The notes under the pieces were generated by a model. That model did no database searches and had not been told where the DNA came from. It saw only the letters and a program-made list of their open reading frames with translations. 64,000 nucleotides of DNA from Phoronis australis (taxonomy: Eukaryota > Phoronida > Phoronidae): NCBI GenBank assembly GCA_002633005.1, contig NMRA01000225.1, forward strand, positions 1 through 64,000, given 5' to 3'. The position numbers were made by a program, and so were the translations under genes. This document shows positions 47,901 through 59,900 of this stretch, in pieces. The stretch's first letter is position 1. Each line of letters starts with the position of its first letter.

Positions 47901-50900
47901 TATTTTTAACTCAAAGTACCAAAAATGTTGATTTTGATCGCCAGCGAAACTTAAATTAATTAGTTTGTGAACCCGACTCTGAATTTTCCAGCGGAAATTA
48001 TTGGTTAATGCATTTTGAAAATTCATCATTTGGTACAGGTAGAGATGTTAACTACACTTTATGGTTGGGTAATTACACTTAGTTGGCTCTTGCTCGTACC
48101 GGTTAATGCGGTCACCACAACAGTATCTGACTCCAGCACCAGGCTCTCTTTGATCCTGCTTAAGTTGCTCAGAAGGACGAGCCGTGAAAATTACCGCATA
48201 TCTTTAGAAATGCACGACTTCCTTGCCAGCATATTTTATTGATGGTATGTTCTGATGACTGCATTATCTAAAAAGCAATGCCTTTGTGAAAACAATCTTC
48301 TAAGCTAGGACTAGTCAGGTGTTTCCGCAATTTCACTGTCAGTCTCCAATCGGTTTTCACTAGAACTTTTGCTGTGTTCATAATGTTCTTTTTCTCCTCA
48401 GTCTGTGATGTGAGAAAAAATTGACATCTGCCTGGATTTGTGCCCCATTCCCCTGTGAAAATATTTAAATTAAATCACACGAAATTAGTCTCATCAGGCT
48501 CAAAAATTCCCTTCCAAGGATTGAAGGTTACCGTCACTTTCGCAAAACGTCTCGGCCACTCCAGTCATTCCAGACGAGGGGTGGCAAATGAGGGGGTGAA
48601 CTGATGGTGACATTGCAGCGTTCTGTCATTCAGTAACTTTTCTAGACGTGAGGGGTGCTGAACCTGCGATAACATCTGGCTCTTTTGTTAACTGCCCAGC
48701 TCAGTCTTTTGTCCCGTATGATAACAAGCAGGCCAATTATCTCCCAGGATTCAAAGGAAACGTATGGTGGTTGCACGCTATTACGGAACGCGTATGAACA
48801 CAGTCAAACCCAGTGCGTTTGTAATCCCTTTGGTCAGAATAGATTGTCTTAATTTCTGTTGTAGTTGGGCGATTTTGGTGATTCAAAAATGGAACATGAT
48901 CAGCATTTGACGAGGAATTCAGAAATGCTATTGGTTTAAGCTCAACTATGTTATAACTTAACTTTCATTTTTATCAACACAGCCCAGTCAGGCTAGATAT
49001 GATCTGATCGAAGATTAGAGCAATTATCGAACAAAAGGACGCAGGCCCTTCAACCCTAAATGCCAGAATGGAGTTAGTCATGTAAGATATTGGCTACAGG
49101 GGTAAACTTCCAAACTTGTTGTTGGGCTATAGAATCAAACAAGTTGGGAGCAATGGGTTGTCGCCGTCTGGTCATGATGACAAGGGTATTGGAATTTTTA
49201 CCTCAACCAAATAATTCCCCTTTTGGAAGGCACAAATACATTTCCTATCTGATGAGCATGAGCACTGAGTGCTCCTGCAATTAACTGCAGGATACATCTT
49301 GCTCTTCATAACATGGGCATTAAGACAGGGTATCTTCGTGTCTCTATTGACTGTGAGAGGTATCTTCAATAGGCAGAATGTTTTGAACACAAAGGGTGTT
49401 TATCCAAATGTACTTCGTATAATTTTAGTTTTGCCCTTGAAGTAAAATGAACAGTACAATGATGTTGTTCGCATGAGAAAAACCAAGATATGGAAAGAGA
49501 ATTAACCTGTTTCCTTTTTTTCCTAGTATCTAAAGTACTCAAACAAGAAAATGAGATGCATTTTAAGGTAGTTTATTTTAGAATCCCCCAAGACTTATGT
49601 AGTTAATGATCAGTTCTTTTCAAGAATTTTGAATGCTCATTGTCATCTATGAAAACAACAGAGAAATAAATAAAACTGTTGGTGACACAGCAGGTAGCCA
49701 CGCGGTCACAGTGCTCCCAATAAATTCATTTGCAACATCACAGTGAGACCAAGTTGGCGAGCGGAGAGTGCAATGTTGTCAGACAATGGTGAAAGGTCTA
49801 TCTGATTTCTTGATTTACGCTGGTGCCGTTTACAGCTCTCTGAGTTGCGGATCTATTGTAACTTACTATAATTATGTCTAAGCGTGGGGGGGGGGGACGA
49901 AACTGATGTAATCTTGCGAACTTGAATGTTTTAGCCATCTGTTGGCTGAATGCATTCCTTAAAATGTATGGTGTCATCACTCTTTTGCGTGGTGGCTAGT
50001 CAGGTAATATGTTGAGGATGGCTGCCGGAAACATCCAAATTGTCAGCTCAGTCTCCTAAGAATATTTTGGCTGTGTTTGTAGTGCATAACACAATGTACT
50101 TTTCACAATGTTTCGTGCAGAGATCTCATGGAGCCGCATTGAACCAAAAGCCAAACTGAAAAGAATGTCAGTCACCAAGACTTCCAATAACCCTGCGACC
50201 TTTGAAATTGAGATGGACCCTTTGTCCTCTGTACGCAACTTTGGCTTGTTGTCGCTGAGATTTGGCCAGGTAAGTATCAGTGATTGGGTTGTTCTTTACT
50301 TTCAAAACAAGTTGTATGCAGCGAGTGGTCGCACGTTTCTTCTGTGGTGAAATTCTTCAGTATTGGATAGATTAGAGCTATGTTCATAAGTGACGTTTCA
50401 TAGTTCTCTGCCAGGAAAAATATTAAATACTTATTTAGTAAGTTTGCACGGCACAGATGTCACCAGACTCCAATTAGGAAATCGCTGAGCATTTGCCCTC
50501 CAGTGATGAAATGAAGCCTTAAAGCAGTAGTCAGTTTTAGAAAAAGTAGTCACAAACTAAAAAACTTTTACGATTATTAGCTACAAAAACGTTGAGCTCT
50601 GACTTCACCACAGCTTTGATAATTAAAATTTCTGTCTCATACTACACAAGAATCAAGCCAGCTAATCATAGCTTTCAAACACATTATTTCCAGGTTTATT
50701 TTCCTAGCCGGTCAAATTGTTCACCGTAGTATACCAAAAAAGAGACTGTTCAGACAGGAGTCAATCAGCCTCTGGGCTATTGATCAACACAGTAAAATGA
50801 CACCAATTTTGGACACAAATAAAGACTAATAAAATTGAACTTTTTTCATTTTCCAATGGCTTTTAAGATTGTAGTAAATTCTCAAAATTAGGAAAATAAA

Positions 50901-53900
50901 ATTTCACTTGCCTGTCACATTGTATACTAAATTAAATTTTACAGTACACATGTAGTAATGAGAGGGGTAAGCTGTTGCTTCTTGAAGTTGAGAAACAATG
51001 TATCCAGCCATTTTTATGGAAAGTCATACGTAAGGCCATCTACGTGTCAAGAAGCCCACTGGCTGTCCAAAATTCCCTCTTAAAGTTTTCATTTCTCCCG
51101 TCAAGCATAGATTGCAATAATGGTGTTATCTTTCTACATGACATGTTCGTGTCCCTTTTCAATGTTTAAACTTTGGACCAATGTCCTTCATTTTGTCAAA
51201 GCAATTCTGTAATTTCTAATTAATTGCACTCTGCCAGGAAAGGCCAAAAAGTGTAATTGTGTCTGGTTTCTGTTTTTTTTTGAAAATCGTAGTCGGTGTA
51301 TTTTTAGCTGTTTCAAACAATGAAAAAGTTCAAATTTCAATTACAGATGTTGTTTTCATATGGACTGGAAAGAATGTTCACAGCAACATGTAGCGGCTTC
51401 TTACTGACTCTCATCTCTGATGCTGAGTTCAATGTAAACGTTCTATCTGTAGGCCTCACTGAAACTCTGATAAATCTCACAGTGCCAATACACCTGAATG
51501 CACTGAACCAATGTTTTCTCTGGCAGGTTAAATCTGGTACTCTTAGCTCCGACTCTGTCAAAACTGACAGCAATGGCTGGTCGTCTGGTTCAGTGGACAC
51601 AACGCGTCAGTCAAAAGCCACGGGACCCGTGACAGGCTCCTTCACCATCAATGTAAACGGAACAAAAACCACAGGTAGGCTCACCTATAGGTAATCCTTA
51701 GATTCATTAGTTACCAAAACGTCGTCGTTACACTGTCTGATACATATCAGCATTGCGAACAGTAACGTGTCACTCAAGGTCAGTTGATTATATTCCTTGA
51801 GTGCGTCACTTGCAAGAGTGGAGTCATCTTAATTTTAGAAAAGTTAGTTTTAAGGCTAAAATTGTTGAAAGCAAGCTTGAACACCAGCCATACCAATACA
51901 TTCAGGTCTAAAATACTAAGTTCAATAACAAAATCTTAGAAGTAAATGAAAATTGGTTATTCAGTTGTTTTTTACATTAATTTCTATCTAGAATAATTCA
52001 TGATTGTGGTTTGTACAAAAAGTCAAGAAGGCATAAGGGTAGCGACAGAAGTTTCCTGTCAAAACATGGTTGTGGACAAGCTTGTGAATGTTTGTTGACT
52101 AAATGTCATATGGTTGACCACTTAACATATGGCTATTCCTGATGTACAGAATGCAGTGCCTGATTCTTAGCTTAACGCCATCCTGCCAATTGTGACTTAA
52201 TGAAAATTCTAGGTTCCCAAACAAAAATTGACAACGTCAAACTGAGGTTGTTGGTCGTGAACCAAAAAGAAAGTTTGCTGCCATCACCATTATTAAAATG
52301 AGCACATTATTACGTATTCCATTCCTTCTGTAAATATGCACTGTTCATGGAGTAGTGCAGTATACATTACCCTTACGCTTCACTTAGTGGTGTCAGAGAT
52401 GTTTTTAGCCGATAGGGGTCCCGATCTTTGGAAATTACAAATTTTGACGTGAATTTCTTTTTGAATTATTGGCCGGATGTTGCTACTTGCTGTGGCGACT
52501 TTGTGGCGTCTTCAGATTTTTCCCAGGATCGCCAAACCCTATCCGAAGTTGATTGGTGAACTGCAGTTTGCCAGTTTGAGCACAGGAATGAAAGTAATTC
52601 TTGAAGACTTGAGCCTGCATGCTTATTCACTTTCCAGTACCATTTTCAAGTTCTGCTTTGGAGCTAGAGGCCAAGATCGAGTCTGCTTGTAGTGACAGCG
52701 TTGCGGTGAAAAAGACATTGGACACGGGCTTTTCCAGTGCTTGGGAAGTGACCTGGGAGAAGCCTGGTGGTAATCGATCAACCCTTGGTGTAAGTGAACA
52801 CATGGTTTAATATACAGTATTTGCTATATCCATTTAGGATGGATTCCAACATATTCTCATCCACCAAGTGGTCATTTTTATGCGGCCATATATTTGTATG
52901 GGGTGCATATCGCTGTCATCTCTGTCTGCGCATCTGGCGTCTGTTGTTTTATCTCCTAAACTCTCATAGGAATCTTCATGAAATTTGGCAGATGTGTTCC
53001 GATGAAGTTGACAACGGATGACGTCGAATTTCGGACAGATCCAACTACCGGTGTGCTCCCTAGTTTATTTTTTTGCGTTCACCTCTTCATCTTCAAAAAT
53101 CCTCAACAGATTTTCGTGAAGTTTGGCACATGGGCATGGAGTGAGTTGATGCTATTCCTCCCTTTTTCGAATGGATTTGTAGTATTTTGTGCCACCTAGT
53201 GGCCATTTTTACTGTGTTTGAGTCTGCCCCTCTATCAACCAAACCACTCTAAGGATGATTGAGAAAATTGGAATTGTTTGTAGTGGGCAGAAGATTTTTG
53301 ATGATGATTTTTGATGACTTCGACTTCTTTGGCGCTTCTTAGTGCAAGTTTTGTACTTTTTGCGCCCATAGCTGTATCTCCTAAACCAACTGCAGGATCT
53401 GTATTAAATTTTAGCAAGTGTGCATGAAGTTGACAACTTATGATGCCAACTTTCAGATGGATACGACAAACACTGTCAGGCCCCCTACTAGCTAGTATTT
53501 AATTTTTTTCCTCTGTATCTCTGAAGTCCCTTCATTGATGGTTTTTTATGAAATTTGGCAAATAGCTTTATATTTTAGAAACAATGACATGTCCCTGTTT
53601 CAGATGGATTCGATGTATATTTTTTGTGTTTAGCTCAGTCTGTATCTGTTGAGGTCCTTGCCAGATTCTAATGAACATCCATATATGGGTAATATTGGTG
53701 GGGAAGGCTATGGGCGTTTCAGTGTCTCCCCTTGCTCTTGTAAAAAGTCCCTAGTCGGGTGGCTAGGGTTTAATTTAGGTAGACTTTTCAGATCAGGTGC
53801 GAAAATGGGTCACATTTTAAGCCCTCTTTCAACAGGTAAGTCTTGAAATTATCGGGTTCTTAACATAAACACGGTTTTCATTTTTTCATTTTGGACGGAT

Positions 53901-56900
53901 TGTTCCATGATGTGAAAGCCCAGCTACAACCCCCCTACCCTAAAAATGAATGCCTCCGCTGGTCGCTTAAATTCTTGTCACTTTCCTACCTTTTGTACAT
54001 TTTCCTTTTTTCATTACCATTTGTGAACTGTCTGATCCCACAGTCTCCTACTTTTTTGTGGAAAGGTGTGGGAGCACGTTCCATCATGGTAGCTAGCTTT
54101 TTTGTGAAAGTGATCTCATAGAAAACAATTATTACCCTAATAGATTACATAACTGAAGTGAAAACCGTGACTAAATTAGCCATTGTCTTTTGACGAATCT
54201 AGTTTTCTTGAGATGCAGTCCACGTCTTCAACTCGTAAAATGTTATCTTAGCAAAAAGTAAAAAATACAATGAATTTGACTTGGTCTTTGCATTGTTTAG
54301 CTGTTGCCAAACTACTTTGTTTCGTAAAAATTTGATCAATGCAATACCCATTGAAAATTTTAGCAACCGTTTCCAAAGTGAATGATTTTTACTGAAGGTC
54401 AACATGTTGTTTGTCAGTTTATGTTATGTTTGACAGATTGATGATACCAGTTCCCTTGTTGGTGATGACATTTCTGTGAGTGTTGATGAGGTTGATGGAC
54501 ACCTTTTCGTTGACCCTATCATGGGAGACTTCCTCAGGACCGTCCATCGTGACTCCATGCAGGTATGGTGTTAGAACCTCCATGAGGAGGCAGTTTGGCC
54601 TGGTGGGTTGAGTGTCTGTCACCTGTTTGCAAGGTTTTATGCTCAAATCTCTCTGGACCCCACTGCTAGACCCTTGAATCAGGTCTCTAGCTCCTCCGAC
54701 AGCTTGGTTGTAATTTGTGTGTATATTTCCCTACGTCGTGTTTTTATTAAATTCAGGTGTTTAAGGTGGAATGGGTCTGGCTAAGCTGCCTGCACATACC
54801 ATTGTAATGTGTATTAGATCTAACCTCCACTTGTTGCTTAGTTGTCTCTGTTAAGAAGCACAGCTTTCCCAATATCGTATCCCTCATCTGAAGAAAAGCC
54901 TTGAAAGATAAACAAAATTAATTTTCATAACCACCTATGAGTTCAGTTGAGCTTTGGTTTATGATTCAAAGCATTGGTATTGTTTTAAATTGCAGTCATA
55001 TAAATTACCACTGTGCACAGAAGCCTTGTCAAAAAGCCAGCAACATAATGATTTTGGGTCAATCAGAATTAGCTTTGAATTTCATGCTTTTGCTAACACC
55101 TAACTGTGGTGTCTTGAAAAATTACACTTAAGACAACAAGAAGTGAGCTTGTTTTGAAATTTGAAAGTATTAAAATAAAAATGCTTTGGTATCAACTGAA
55201 ATTAAAAATCTTTATGAACAATTCCTAAACATACCTGGTGGGCAGGTTGAAGTCTATTTCAGTGGCAGAGAAACACTTTCAATTAATTGTATTTTCGTCT
55301 GTTTATTGCATTCCAGGCCTCTTTAGGGAATATTTGTCTGATTATTCTTGGCATGTGCTCCGTGAGCAAATGATAGGAATGAAAAAGCAGCAGCATTTTA
55401 CTATAAACCCATCTTCTGTCCCCAAAATAACTTTTGATTTAGATGGCTTATCGTTGTGAAATTGGCCTCAATTTGTCCCTTTGACACGAATTCTGGACTT
55501 AAAAGAACCGACAGTTTTTTTTCAGTTTGAGACAAGGCTCTGCAAGTTGACTTGTCACAGTGTAACATATTTGCCGAGCATCATCTATTGCAAAGGCGAA
55601 CCATGTCAGTTCTTTGTAAGGCCAAAAATCACTTCTCATCTAAGTATAGCAGTACGTTCTCTATATCTAAAGCTAGTTTCTGTGCCAGAATATGTGTGTT
55701 GATGCCCACCGATGTTAAATCCTGGCAGTTGATGTTTATTTACCTGGCGATACTGATCTGTTCTCCCACTAGGTGTCAGCACTTGTCAATGGTCTGCCAA
55801 CAAAATGCAGTGGTGACTGTTCTTTCTCCTACTCTGTTTCCAAGACACCAAAGGTGACTGCAATGAAATTGTCAGCAAACACGAAAAGTAGGTTTTTTAT
55901 CAAGTTGTTTGATTATGTTTTGATCGTTTGGAAGTGGCTTTGAGTTACTCTGCTGGATTTCAGCTAGGTCCTAGCGTAGGTCCTAGCATTACTGAACGCA
56001 CGCCTGGACTACTCAACAAAGGAGCATCAGATGCAATTATGCACAAGTTTCTCTTTTCCTATGTTGTAGCGAACCAACATGTTTTTCAACAATCGAAAAT
56101 GCTCTGTCAGCTTTCAGTAACGGATTAAAATTTTTATAGTCTGCAGTTCCAGAAGTGACCTGTTGAATGTTAATTTTTGTAAATTATTTTGGAAAAACTT
56201 CTGTTGTAAACGAGATTTCTTTTGTAAATATTTACAGATGTGGATTCTTCAGCATCGTGTACCTGCGGTAAGAGACAGTTGAGAGTTGTCATTTCCTTTT
56301 GTTGTCAACTGAATAATTCACAGTTAAGAGAGTTACAATAAACTAACTAGTCTTTCTTCCCAAGTCAGAAAGAATTCAAGCTATCTCATTTGTATTTACA
56401 CTTCCCTGTTGAGCAGTTCAGAAGACTTGCAATAAAGTGTAATGTTGCAGCACCCTTATTAACCCTATTCCTGAAAGTTCAACATTATTAGTAAGTTTCA
56501 AAGTTGCTGTGAACTTAAATTGTGATTTAGACCACTTTCTTCCATTCACAAAATTAATCTCAACTTGCTCCTTCCTCAGACAAAGAATGATTTCTGCCTA
56601 TGGAAAAATTGTCTTTGATAGTTAAGTGGTGCCTGAGGCCATGTTCTGCTCTTAAAATGACCCAATGGTATTGAGTCTGGTATCAAGCAATAGTTACTGC
56701 ATTAGGCAAATCTCACACTAAAGTATCCAGGGAAGTCCTCGACACCTCAAGGGCTTGATGGCGCCGTCATGGATGAAGTGAGCTAGTTGGTATTCATGGG
56801 CTTGGCTGAATGTGCTGGATAAGAAAATTGTGGTTGTAAACCAACATGCCTGTTTAGCATATGTGTTTCAGAGTAACAAAATGAACAATAAGTAAGGCAA

Positions 56901-59900
56901 ACAACCAACATAAGTGTTCTTAAAATTGACTTAGTAAATAATATCCGCCTTTGAATTTTTAAAATTGATGTTCATAGGCGTTCAGTAATAGCGTGCAACC
57001 ACCATACGTTTCCTTTGAAGCCTGCTTGTTATCATACGGGGCAAAAGACTTAGCCGGGCCAAAAGTTAACAAAAGAGCCAGATGTTATCGCATGTTCAGC
57101 ACCCCTCACGTCTGGAAAAGTTACTGAACGACAGAACGCTATAATGTAGTTTACTCAACCTTGGCTAGTGAATTCTGAAATGTTGTCAGATGAACAAAAG
57201 TGCTTTGGCAATATAAAGTGCCAGTCAGCCATAAGTTTTGACTGGGTGGGCTCACCTTCCAAACATTCACCATTTTCCCTTGTTACACTTTGCTTCCAGG
57301 CTCTACCGGGCCAGGCTGTAGCATGGGTAAGGTCTTGACTATTACTGGCACTGGCTTCAGCAACGACATTGCAAGCAACGTGGTGAGGTTGGGTGATACC
57401 TTGTGCACCGTAACCGCAGCAACCGATACCGAGCTCAAATGCATTGTGGGAAAGGCGTCAGCTGGTACCAAGACTGTGACGATCAATGTTATTGGGAAGG
57501 GTTTGGCGAGTGTGTCAGAAACATTCGATTACAAGCTATGCATTACTGGGATTTCGTCCATAGAGGGCAGTACTGGAGGTTTGTGATGAAAAGTTTAAAG
57601 ACAATGGCTATTGTCTTCAAGATGTATGAATTAAAAAGAAAATATTAAATCAATGTGTTACAGTTGTTAGTGATATGTTTTCAGACAATTTTGATTAAAT
57701 CGTCTGCCTATTTCAGAAGATCAATTGAATTTCATAATTTACTTTGATGATAGATATCCTTTGGTGTTTTCATGCTGGATTTAATCTACTTTAATTTGTC
57801 TTTCATCTTGTATTTCCCTCTTGATGATTGAGAATTGTTATTCAAGGAGGTGAATTCGGTATTTATTTAGCACACAGTATGGTTGTCAAGTGAAACTCTA
57901 TTTTGTCTGTATTAAATACTTCATATATTAAAAGTTTTCTTAGAGCATTTACTTTGTAGATTCTGTAAAACAACTTTGTTCAATTTTCTATTATTTGCAG
58001 TTGTAATCAGCCTTCGGAAAAAATTGTAAAAATGACAAGTTTGACATTATTTATTTTTGTGCAAAATAAGTGATGAGTTACGGTAGTTGTATTCCATTTT
58101 TGAAGTAAGACTGCTCTTCTTTCTTGTCACTAAAACAGTCACTCAGCAAGCACTGTGAAATTTTCGGATCATCATCATTAGAAGACACAAAGTGTACAAA
58201 TTTAATTGTTTGGTATTTCTGATGCATGACCCTGGCTAACAAGCTTGATGGCGGACTGACATTAAGCTGTACATGTCGGGGTAGTTGAGTTGCAAGTTTT
58301 AATTCAGTGTTACTTTCTACAGGAGGCAACTGTAAGACACACAGCAGTAGACCGCCAAGGAAACCTTTATGTATCACAGGCAAGTCTGGAACTTTACTGA
58401 AAGTCTTCTATTTTCTTGTTTTGTTTTCTCTCACTTTCATATTGCTGTCATCTTTCTCTGTCATCTGTCTGTGGTTGTATCTGCTACCCCTTGCGGGATC
58501 TTTTTCAAATTTGGCAAGTTCTTTGATGGTGACAACAGAGGATGATGATGTTTGGATGGATGTGACTATTTCTGTGCCCCCTAGAGCAACAATATTTTTA
58601 CGTTTGCCTCCGTATCTTCATACTTCCCTGATTTATTTTCATGAAATTTTTCCAAAAAGTATCTATGATAGAGACAACACCTTCCATTTTCAGATAGGTT
58701 CGATGAATTCTGTGCCTCCTAGTGATATTCAGATGGGTCTGACTACTCTGGCACCCCCTAGTGGGATTTCTTGCCTGCGGTTCATCATCTACTATGTTCC
58801 TTGAAATATGCTCCTGCTGAGTACAGTACAATTTATGTGAATTTGGGCAAAATCCGACTTCTGCGGAGTCTCTTAGCGACAATTTTCATTGGTTTCCATT
58901 TCCTGGATTCTTGCCAATTTTCGTGGTGAAATTTGACACATAAAGATACGAGTAGAAGATGACTACACCTGCCCCATCTTGCATGGATTGACCAACACTG
59001 TACCTTCTACTGGCCTTTTAATTATTTAATTGACTTGTTTTTCGTTGCACTCGTTGCTCATCTGCCAAACCGCTTGAAGAATTATGATGAATGGTTGTGG
59101 ATGTGTTTTTAAGAGCGCTTAACCGACTTAATTTGCCTCCGCTAGAGCTTGTGTTGAATAGTTATTAGCATTGCACCCTTGTATTGGGAATGTTCTTTCC
59201 TGTGCTATGTGTGATGCACAGGGTGGGGTATATACTAGCTACACTGTGCGCTCTTGTTAAAAAATGATTTGACTACACGCCACATTATTTATCATACAGT
59301 GCTGCTCAGCAGGTGATGCATCTTTAGTCATAAATTTGACATGTTCATTATTGTTCATACTAGGCACCTTCTATTTAAACCCTTGAAACTGCTTCACTTG
59401 TTTGTTTTTTTATTTAGATGAATGTAATTAAGTGTTCAAGTAATCCTTCATGGATGTTTTGATTCATCATTTCATCAGGAGGCCTGCCAGTCACAGTGTC
59501 TGGGTCTGGATTCAGCGAAACATCCCGTATCACCATTGGTAGTGATAACTGCAAATTGATTCCAGCCAGGACGACCTTGACTACTCTTGTCTGTGTGCCG
59601 TCTGCTTTGGTAGGTGACTCTCCATACAGTTTCAAATGCATAGATAGTGGGATATCATATGTCATATATGATCAAAGACCCATCATGACGATTGATAACT
59701 AATCGTTATTCGTCATTCCAACTACTGTGAACCTGAATTCCGCCTGTAACTTGTGCTCGGTCATTGTGATGGGGAATTCTGGGTAATTTTATCTCATAAT
59801 TTACGCCTTGTACCGTCTGGTAGTAGAAGCCTAGACACATGTCTAAGTTTGGCTAACAACGGAACGCATGTTTTAGAGAAATGGCTGATCATATTGAGGG

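Noticed and set aside
58307-58804. 165-codon open frame
   Set aside because: It lies over decayed 150-bp repeats, lacks IPT or PA14 signatures and has no phase-compatible splice sites with exons 26 and 27.
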